Assembly (NCBI GenBank): GCA_004335835.1
Contig: RWJK01001748.1
Coordinates: 1 to 53,785 of the forward strand
Reading direction: 5' to 3'
DNA: 53,785 nt
Source: Scenedesmus sp. ARA3
Lineage: Eukaryota > Chlorophyta > Chlorophyceae > Sphaeropleales > Scenedesmaceae
The position numbers and the translations under genes are program-made. The notes under the pieces were generated by a model. The model was not told where the DNA came from. It worked only from the letters and a program-made list of their open reading frames with translations, and did not search any database. Each line of letters begins with the position of its first letter. Position 1 is the first letter of the stretch. Below are positions 46,960 through 53,785 of the stretch, piece by piece.

Positions 46960-48237
46960 TGTATATGGCATCCTCTGCTCACCGTGATTGCTGACAGCGT
47001 GACCTGCCTCACATGGCCAGCAAAGCCAGGGATGGCTGGCCCTGGCAGCAGCGCATCCTCCTGCAAGCACACACATGTTGCACACAAAACATGCAGAGGC
47101 AAGCAGCATTGACAGCTGAATACAACAACAGTGCCTACAGCAAGGGGCAGCACAGGCACATTTGCCATCTAGGAAGACATAGCACATGTATATATACATG
47201 CGCTGCCAGCAGCTAGCATGCAAGCATACTGCCTGTCAGCGTCCATTGCTACCAGTGTGCAGCACAGCAACACACAACTCGCAGCGTCTGCTCCTGCAAA
47301 AGCCGTGTTGGCATGCAACCGCTGCTGCTGTGCTTGCGGGACACACAAATTCAGTGCTAGACGCCTCTGCCGTGCTGGTGCTACGTCTCTGCAGTGCTGC
47401 TGCTACTGCTGCTGCTGCTGCTGCTGCAACACAGGTGCCATCAAATAAGAGGTTGAAGTAGCGCCATGTGCAGCATCAACTGCTCGATTACCAGTAGCAG
47501 CATGGCTGGGGTCCCACCTGCGGCTGCATCTGCTGCCGCACTGCCGACAGCAGCACCCACTCCGCGGTGACGATGCTGCAGCCTGCTTCAAGCGCTGCTG
47601 CGTATGCTGCCTGCTGCCTGTGGCGCAGCACGGCATGGCTGCTCTCCTGCAAGCTGACTGCTACTGTGCCTCCCTCCGCAACTGCAGTTTTGCAAGCACA
47701 CAACATAGCATGCAATTGCCTGGTGCTCAAGTGGCATTTCTACAGTGGTGGTGGGCATGTTTTGATTGTATGGATAGATGCTGCTAAAGCAATCGACTTT
47801 AAATAAACTAGTGACATAGTCCAATTGTACAGGTTCCTGGCTGGTATGGAAGCACATTGCCTGCTGCTGTCACTTGCTGCTGCAGCACGCCTACATGCTG
47901 CAACTGTCACAGGCAGCATGTGCGGCACGCTGTTCAGAATCCTTGAGAAGACACGATACACCACAGCACACATGGCACGGCGCAAACTGTTTGCTGTTGC
48001 TGCACACATCCTGTGCCTGCTGCTTCACTGGTACTGGTATAAGTGCAGGTGCTGGCTCTGGTATTCAGCTGCAAGTTGATCAAATGCCTGCTCACATATG
48101 TACCGCCTGAGCAGTGCCAGCATGCCATCCTTGCTGCTGCTGCCCACTCCATCTAGATCAATGTAGAAGTGGAGACCCTGCAGCAGTGAACTGCATGTGA
48201 GCGCTGTAACTGATGAAGAAGGGGTGACACTGGTCAC
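39339..48237 (-). CDS. Multi-BRCT protein with long Q/A-rich linker, probable DNA damage response factor, 9 exons
   Basis: Exons on the minus strand: 48237-48096, 47681-47518, 47060-46983, 46591-46446, 45973-45004, 44782-43751, 43003-40693, 40391-39977, 39531-39339 (1816 aa, phases close). BRCT1 spans ~20-100 (LQGLHFYIDLDG, FAEGGTVAVS, SIVTAEWVLLS). BRCT2 spans ~106-207 (GHVRQVTLSAIT, TSHVLTTAEACRVPSKKI, KLLVVSTEWLDRCL). Residues ~210-1530 are polyQ, polyA and acidic low complexity, with about 29 Gln in one run. BRCT3 (~1535-1612; GTTHVVMPHLRKSEKSLAAM, GWLVGEQWL) and BRCT4 (~1650-1790; FEGLRVIFYGSSEVPS, KWIVAMRAAGVPCVT, YLVDWL) form a C-terminal tandem pair like those of plant BRCT DNA-repair proteins and PTIP. 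BRCT pairs bind phosphoproteins at DNA breaks. The start is the first ATG before BRCT1; an acceptor just inside it leaves room for an earlier exon. Confidence 0.88.
39635..39875 (-). repeat. Exon-echo array: copies of BRCT exon 9 start, plus 38-bp tandem repeat
   Basis: One clear copy (IIAMRAAGVPCVTPAYLVDWL) at about 39640-39710, and a fragment (AYLADLL.AAGA) at about 39800-39870. Between them a 38-bp unit containing the imperfect palindrome CAACACAATATGTTGTG is present twice (39721 and 39759). Confidence 0.82.
43075..43320 (-). repeat. Exon-echo array: copies of BRCT exon 7 start
   Basis: Two copies of the exon 7 start (VQKAEANV.NLLEQFGGLS), at about 43065-43140 and 43225-43300, each preceded by a CTG tract on the sense strand. 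They lie upstream of the real acceptor at 43005-43004. Confidence 0.88.
43505..43720 (-). repeat. Exon-echo array: copies of BRCT exon 6 end
   Basis: Two copies of the exon 6 end (GLTGM.P.(E/D)GSLGGL.WQRTQA plus gtgag donor), at about 43510-43580 and 43628-43715. Both keep good donors. Confidence 0.9.
44446..44533 (-). repeat. Longest pure triplet run: polyQ in BRCT exon 6
   Basis: About 29 uninterrupted CTG units on the plus strand, read as CAG (Gln) in the BRCT protein and followed by an acidic EDEED segment. Length polymorphism between individuals is likely. Confidence 0.95.
46195..46880 (-). repeat. Exon echoes around BRCT exon 4
   Basis: A copy of the exon 4 end (TSHVLTTAEACRVPSKKIE plus donor) lies at about 46195-46275, downstream of the real end at 46446. 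A copy of the exon 4 start (MDGSIMRHMVKCGGAEHFAD) lies at about 46640-46735, upstream of the real start at 46591. A short copy of the exon 3 end is at about 46845-46880. One exon thus shows both kinds of echo. Confidence 0.85.
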
Positions 48238-48240
48238 CCC
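48221..48240. promoter_or_regulatory. Palindrome GGGGTGAC-actg-GTCACCCC at the BRCT start codon
   Basis: Two perfect 8-bp inverted arms around a 4-base spacer span the BRCT start codon (48237-48235). A TGACGTCA element lies at 48502-48509, overlapping the start of the divergent gene. Either could bind a dimeric (bZIP-like) factor, or the dyad could form an mRNA hairpin. Function is unknown. Confidence 0.35.
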
Positions 48241-48500
48241 TGCTCATGCCATTGCAGCAAGCACCTGAAACGTCGACATCACAATGAAGCCCTTCTTCTA
48301 GAGCTCATTCAAAAAGATATCGGCAAGCGTCGGCGATTTTGCAGGAGCATGTTTGCCCAGCTGCTGCAGCAGGTATCACTGTATGTTGCACTGTCAGCCA
48401 ACCAGCCACATACGATGCCTTATCTGAACACCCGTTTAGTTCACAGTTGTTCACGTTCTGCGGTCGTGCGTGGGACTGCGTCGTGGGCAGTGACACTGAC

Positions 48501-49887
48501 ATGACGTCACAGTTGGGAATTCGAAATTTCAACACGGCAGCGGTTGCACTGCTGCCTGCCCTGTGGCTTCACGGTGTGTCTCTCAACACATCGCATTTTT
48601 CTTTCTTTTCTTACTTTGAGCTCAAGAAGATCACACAAACAGTAAAGGCATCAGACCTTGTGCTCCAGCATTGCTGGACCAGCAATGCCCCGCAGTCTGC
48701 TGTCACAGCACAGTGTGTGATGCGTGCATTTTGATTGAAGCTACTGTAGGTGTTTAATCCCTGAGCCAATTTTCAGTTTACTTCCACGGCTCCTGCAGGC
48801 CTGGGCAGCGTGTTTGTGACTGATGTTGTTCACATTCGTGGTAGCTGCCAAAGACCCAAGCCTCCTAAGGGCAAAGATGCCTTCTGCCCAGCTTGTGCGA
48901 AGCGGCACGTGTCTAGAGGCGGCTGGATGGCAGCCACAGTAGCAGTTAATGAGGATGAAGCAGTGCAGCTGCTTGCAAGCGGCAGGCACATCCCTATGCA
49001 GCTAGATAACACAGCTGCTGGGCAGCTGCAGCAGCGTATCGCAGAGTGCCTGCAAGCTGCTAAGGGTGCCATTGCAGCAGCTCAGCAGAAGTGCACAGCC
49101 GGGCAGGCTGTGTACATCAAGCTAGCAGGGGCAAAGACCGCAACAGGCATTTGCACAGCGCGTTACCAGGTGAGCTGCAGGCGCTGCACTGCCCAGGCTT
49201 TGAGAGATTTTTGCTGGCCACTCATTGAGCATTGAGATAAGCAAGCTTTCGCTTGTTGAGGCTCGCACCAACGAAGGTGGCAGCAGGACCCGCGCTTAAC
49301 CACCCTGTCTCCAAATGGCGGTCACTTTGCGCAAACGGAGCCAAATCACACAGCCCAGCAGTTGGGCCACACCCAGCCAAACACTTCATGTTGTGATCCT
49401 GTCTGTGCAACATGGTTTGGAACGTATCTCGGTCTGCCACGGTATTGTGCTGCCCCAGTCAAGCTGATGCTCGACATTGATATTCCATGCCCGTGCTGTG
49501 TGCGCTTTTGCCAATCGTGCTGCAGAAGCCTGGCACTGGCGTGCATGACCACCGGCCCCGCACCCGGCCTCGCAAAGCAGTCACGCAGCCAGCAGCAGCA
49601 GATGCAGCTGACACAGCACCGCAGCGCCGCTGCTGCACTCTGGGGAACGGCTGCGCCAAGCACGGCAGCAGCTGGCTGCGCAGCAGCAACAGCTTGCTGC
49701 TGCAAGGGCACAGCATAATCAGACCAAGCAGCAGCTGGCTGAGGCCCAGCAGCGGCTGGCTGCTGAAAGGGATCAGCATGCCCTAACTCTGCATCGGCTG
49801 CAAGCGACACGAGAGGAGGTAGTGAACGTGCTGGAGCGGAGTGTGGCATTGCCGTCACCCCTTGAGCCTCGGCAGCCAACTGCCTGA
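48501..49887 (+). CDS. Possible coiled-coil protein, divergent from BRCT gene, frame unresolved
   Basis: Family not recognised. A tentative chain is 48501-48573 (MTSQLGIRNFNTAAVALLPA), then 48799-49169, an open exon with a CPACAKRH zinc-ribbon-like CxxC pair and AVYIKLAGAKTATGICTARY before a CAG/gtgagc donor. Next is a phase-compatible open exon from 49526 (KPGTGVHDHRPRTRPRK). Downstream, 49630-49887 in a different frame encodes a clear heptad coiled coil (RLRQARQQLAAQQQQLAAAR, then KQQLAEAQQRLAAERDQ) ending at TGA. No intron of realistic size joins the last two frames, so there is a frameshift, an assembly indel, or the gene is broken. The start is a guess, chosen because its donor phase fits the second exon. 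Confidence 0.3.
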
Positions 49888-50608
49888 CCAGCACCTGACT
49901 GGGTTTCAAAATAGTTGGTGATTAGATGCTGGCAACCTGCAGGGGTACAGCTCCTCGCATTATTGTTGTTGGTATACGCCTGAAAGGGGTCATACATGGA
50001 GTGTCTCACATGTGTGTGCACATATGACAACCACTGATCATGCAAGGGCATCTGATGCTGGCTAGGTTTGAGCTGCTGGGCAGAAATTTTTATCTCCCTG
50101 CGGCATTTGAGCGGATACGGTTTTGGGTAATTCTTCTGGCAGCTGCTATGTGGTGCAGGTGGAATCAACTGTCAGTTTCCGCGCCATTGAATTGTGAACT
50201 GTGCTTTGATTTTGGCAGCTGCATCCCAGTGCACTGCACCTGGCAGGTGGAGTCCCGTGCTGTACATTGCTGCCATCAGCTTCTTGTAGCTGATTCTTGA
50301 CGTGTGGTACGTGGTCCCTGCCGCGACTTCATCCCTGGCAGGCAATGGCCACCTTGCAGTCTGCATTGCAACTTTTAGTTGGAGGGGCACTGTGACACTG
50401 TGACACTGTTTGACTGTCATTGTTTGTCCTCCAGCCGGTGATACATGGATCACAAACTCACAAGCTATGCTGGGTAATGGACATTGTGTGCAGATCCTGC
50501 GAACTTGCTCCAGAGTACGTCAGGACAATTTGCCCGCCAACTGCTGGTGCTGTTCTACGACACCCCTTCTCGCAACATTAGTTCTTGATCCGATTTCCAC
50601 TTGTAACC
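49888..50608. other. Intergenic upstream of gamma-SNAP
   Basis: Nothing recognised. It should contain the gamma-SNAP promoter and 5' UTR. A GTGACACTGTGACACTG direct repeat lies near 50390-50407. Confidence 0.5.
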
Positions 50609-51820
50609 ATGTCTTTGTCTGCTGCATCTATGGGCGAAAAGATTACGGAAGCAGACAAGCTGATGAAGAAGGCAAACAAGTACTGGCAGCCTTCGTTGAT
50701 GGACTTCCGCTTGAAACCAGACTGGGAAGCAGCAGCGCCGTTGTTCGAGAAAGCAGCCTTACTGTACAAGGTACGCATCGGTGTGGCTCAGCGCACAGCA
50801 TTTGAATGCACGACACTAGCCCAGTCTGCTGCTTCTTGTGCTGCTCTGCTTGTACTGCTGCTGTGCATGCACAGCTACTGGGCAGCAGCCTTACCCACAG
50901 CATCTGCATGAACATCGTCAGCCCAGCATACCACTGTTCTGTCTTCCTGCTAAATGCTGCTTCGCTGGCTGCTGTGCATGCGCAGCAAGTGGGTCAGTCA
51001 GAGAAGGCCAGGGCAGCGTACGAGCGTGCAGCACAGTCGCAGGAAAAGATTGGCTCAGTGTGGCACGCAGCAAAGCACCTGGAGACATGTGGGGCTATCA
51101 GCAAGGACTTGGGGCAGTATGAGCAGATGGCCGAGTTCTACAGGCAGGCAGGCAGCTACTTCGCGCAAGCAGGCAGGATATCAGCAGGTGAGAGTGTTGC
51201 CGAGTTATAAACACACGTCACGTGTTTTGGAGCTTTGCATTGCACAGCAGCTGCTGCCCACAGCTTGCAGGACACAGGTTAGAGGCAGCAGCTTGCAACA
51301 GCAGCATCAGCAGCAGCTGTCCTGCACAGCTTGCACGTATAGTTAGTGCACATATGCATGTGCTGCCTTGTGTGGTGGCATCCCGTCATCCTCCCTGCTG
51401 CGCCTGCTGCTGCAATTGCAATCGTGTGCCTTTGCCTGTCACTGCTGCAGCTGCTGATGCGCTGGCGCGTGGCGCAAAGGCGGTAGAAGACAAGGCACCC
51501 ACTGAGGCCTCTGCACTATTCTGCAAAACTACCTCCAACTGTACCCAACTTTTCTGTGCCTGTTGCAGCTGCTGATGCGCTGGCGCGCGGCGCAAAGGCG
51601 TTAGAAGACAAGGCACCCACTGAGGCCTCTGCACTGTACGGCGAGGCACTGGAGCATTACGAGTCGGATGGGAAAGAGGTGCAGGCCACGGATGTGTTCA
51701 GGCAGGCAATTGCGCTGCTGGTGAAGCGGCAGGTGGGTTGGCAAGCAGCAACAGCTGCATGCTAGCAGGGCAGCGCGAGTGCGGATGTAGACGCATCAGC
51801 AGCAACGGAGGCGCGAGTGG

Positions 51821-51871
<51 letters not shown>

Positions 51872-52328
51872 GGGGTCCCTTAGGCCGTGGGTTGAAGTAG
51901 TGAGTGAGCAGCAGCATTGCCACAATGGAGCAGTATGAGTCGGATGGCAAAGAGGTGCAGGCCACAGATGTGTTCAGGCAGGCGATTGCGCTGCTGGTCA
52001 AGCGGCAGGTGGGTGGGCAAGCAGCAGCAGCTGCATGCTAGCAGGGCGGCGCGAGTGCTGTTGCAGACGCATCAGCAGCAACGGAGGCGCGAGTGCAACA
52101 GTGGAAGCAGCAGCAGCAGCAGCAGCAGCAGAGGGGCGCTTCACGCCCCGGCAGATGTGGTGAGTGAGCAGCAGCATTGCCTTGGTGGAGCAGTACGAGT
52201 CGGATGGCAAAGAGGTGCAGGCGACAGACGTGTTGAGGCAGGCGATTGCGCTGCTGGTGAAGCGGCAGGTTGGTTGCCAAGCAGCAGCTGCTAGATGCTA
52301 GCAGGGCAGCGTGGGTGTCATATTAGCA

Positions 52329-52366
<38 letters not shown>

Positions 52367-53110
52367 CGTGATGTGAGTGCAACAGTAGAGGCAGCAGCAG
52401 CAGCAGAGGGGCCCTTTAGGCCCTGGGAAGATGTAGTGAGTGAGCAGCAGCATTGCCTCAATGGAGCAGTACAAGTCGGATGGGAAAGAGGCGCAGGCGA
52501 CTGCCGTGTTCAGGCAGGCCATTGCGCTGCTGGTGAAGCGGCAGGTGGGCCACAAAACTGCAGTGGCAGCAGCGGCAGCAACAGCAGCAGCAGCCGCTCT
52601 GCTGCTGAGCGGAGGCATTGGTAGCAGCAGCAATGATGCGGGGACGGTGTCGGCAAGCAGCAGCGCTGTTGTAGTGCAGGGACAGGTGCTTGCCGCAGCT
52701 ACTGCAGCAACCACTGCAAAATGCAGCTGCTGCAGCGATGGCAGCACTGTGGCACTTGGTAGCAGATGCCGCATCGTTCCGGCAAGGCGTGATGGCGTGT
52801 GGGCCCAAGCTCTGCCGCATGTCCAACGTGTGTGCCGCACGCTGTCCGTGTGCTGCCCTGCAGGCCTGGTCTGATGCTGTGAGCATGTGCATGCGCTTTG
52901 GGGAGGCCTGCGACAAACCACCACTGTCCGTGCGCTTTACTGTCCATTTGCTGCCCTGCAGGCCTGGTCTGATGCTGTGAGCATGTGCATGAGCTTTGGG
53001 GAGGCCTGCGACAAGGCCAATGCGCGCAGCTCGCAGTCCAAGGCCTACCTGGGAGCAATCGTGGTGTGGCTGTTTGCAGGAAACGCACAGCAGGCATGGC
53101 AGGTGAGACC

Positions 53111-53141
<31 letters not shown>

Positions 53142-53188
53142 TCTAGGGGCAATTTGCATCAACACGTAGCAGGCTTGGCAGGTGAGAC

Positions 53189-53231
<43 letters not shown>

Positions 53232-53785
53232 GAAGAAGAGGCACGCACTAGCCTGGCAGCCCAAGGCAAGTGTTCTAACTATCCTGTAGTGCTGCAAGTG
53301 CATAACGTACGTATGTTCTCTTATACTCTGCTTCTGCTGCTGCTGCTGCAGGTGTTCCAGGACGTGCTGGGCATTGAGGCCTTCACCAAGAGCGATGAAG
53401 CCTTTGCAGCAGACGCTCTGTTCCTGGCGTACCAGTCAGGCAGTGCGGAGAAAGTGCAGGCAGTGGTGCAGGTGGGTTGTGATCTGTAGAGGATGTGGGA
53501 GAAAACGTCAGCAGAAGATCTTGTAGTGGGCCCTGTGCAGCGGACGCGCTGTTCCTGGGACCAGTCAGGCAGTGCGGAGCAGGTGCAGGCAGTGGTGCAG
53601 GTGGGTTGGCTGCCACTGGTGTCAGTTGCGGAAGGGAGCCTGACAGATGTGGGATGCGTGTCTGGCAAAAAAATTCAGGCAGGACACATTGTAACTGCTT
53701 TCGCTGCCGCTGCCGCTGCCGCTGCTGCTGCCGCAGGGCAAGCAGTCGTTCAAGCAGCTGGACAACCAGCTGGCGCGGCTGGCAG
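50609..53785 (+). CDS. Gamma-SNAP (gamma-soluble NSF attachment protein), 3' end cut by window edge
   Basis: Exons 50609-50770, 50986-51187, 51569-51732, 52962-53102, 53352-53471 and 53737 to beyond 53785 give 279 aa here; phases are consistent. The product is a helical TPR-like SNAP protein that resembles plant gamma-SNAP more than the alpha form: EADKLMKKANKYW at the N-terminus, KARAAYERAAQSQEK, WHAAKHLETCGAISKDL, FYRQAGSYFAQAGR, AADALARGAKALEDKAPTEA, SQSKAYLGAIVVWLFAGN, and FKQLDNQLARLA at the edge. SNAPs bridge NSF to SNARE complexes so that ATP hydrolysis can disassemble them after membrane fusion. The family is usually about 290-310 aa, so only the last 10-30 residues should be missing. 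The ATG at 50609 was chosen because it gives the family's usual N-terminal length. Exon echoes surround exons 3, 4 and 5. Confidence 0.95.
51440..51535 (+). repeat. Exon echo: copy of gamma-SNAP exon 3 start
   Basis: The acceptor plus AADALARGAKA.EDKAPTEAS is repeated at 51449-51530 and then diverges (LFCKTTS). The real exon is 51569-51732. Confidence 0.92.
51820..52545 (+). repeat. Exon-echo array: three copies of gamma-SNAP exon 3 end
   Basis: Copies of the exon 3 end (YESDGKE.QATDVFRQAIAL plus LVKRQ and donor) at about 51925-52008, 52180-52268 and 52455-52543. Each is followed by the same intronic block (gtggg...GGCAAGCAGCA...) and a CAG tract. Nearly all keep the gtgggt donor; the unit is about 260-275 bp. 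Confidence 0.95.
52855..52925 (+). repeat. Exon echo: copy of gamma-SNAP exon 4 start
   Basis: The acceptor plus AWSDAVSMCM.FGEACDK is repeated at 52862-52920 and ends in unrelated sequence. The real exon starts at 52962 and continues to WLFAGNAQQAWQ. Confidence 0.93.
53155..53200 (+). repeat. Exon echo: copy of gamma-SNAP exon 4 end
   Basis: A short copy of the exon 4 end plus donor (CAGGCTTGGCAGGTGAGACC) followed by a CAG tract, repeating 53090-53130. Confidence 0.85.
53525..53605 (+). repeat. Exon echo: copy of gamma-SNAP exon 5 end
   Basis: GCAGCGGACGCGCTGTTCCT through GTGGTGCAGGTGGGTTG repeats the exon 5 end, with a deletion in the codons for AYQ that shifts the frame. Confidence 0.9.

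Overview
This is nuclear DNA from a eukaryote, most likely a green alga of the order Sphaeropleales/Chlamydomonadales (Scenedesmaceae-like; this assignment is an inference). The reasons are intron-rich genes with GT-AG junctions, an octotricopeptide-repeat (OPR)/RAP organelle RNA-binding protein of the kind expanded in chlorophyte algae, a gamma-SNAP that resembles the plant form, TGTAA-type candidate poly(A) signals, and pervasive CAG/CTG tracts encoding polyQ and polyA. I rebuilt the spliced genes by hand; in every main model the splice phases close and the reading frame stays open.

Layout: 2140-5562 (-) papain-family cysteine protease; 6855-19614 (-) giant Q-rich OPR-RAP protein (9 exons, 1832 aa); 22675-24247 (+) LSm6; 26577-29705 (+) multi-pass membrane protein of unknown function, with a tRNA-Glu(CTC) at 28638-28710 inside its second intron; 33598-38210 (-) NB-ARC-LRR (NLR) protein with an acylation-type N-terminus; 39339-48237 (-) multi-BRCT protein with a long Q/A-rich linker (9 exons, 1816 aa); 48501-49887 (+) weakly supported coiled-coil gene divergent from the BRCT gene; 50609 to the window end (+) gamma-SNAP, cut off by the window edge. 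Larger stretches without a recognisable gene are 1-2139, 5563-6546, 19615-22674, 24750-26000, 29706-33597 and 49888-50608.

The genes do not form a pathway. They are ordinary cell functions: vesicle fusion (gamma-SNAP), mRNA decay/splicing (LSm6), DNA repair (BRCT), organelle RNA metabolism (OPR-RAP), vacuolar or secreted proteolysis (cysteine protease) and probable innate immunity (NLR).

The most striking property is structural. Almost every exon is followed, inside the intron, by decayed tandem copies of its own 3' end including the donor site, and is preceded by decayed tandem copies of its own 5' start including the acceptor site. I call these 'exon echoes'. They also occur beyond stop codons and upstream of one start codon. 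They come with CAG/CTG tracts of fixed polarity: on the sense strand, CAG runs lie after donors and CTG runs lie before acceptors, in genes of both orientations. Conserved proteins (gamma-SNAP, LSm6, protease, RAP domain) show which copy is the coding one, so the pattern can be read reliably.
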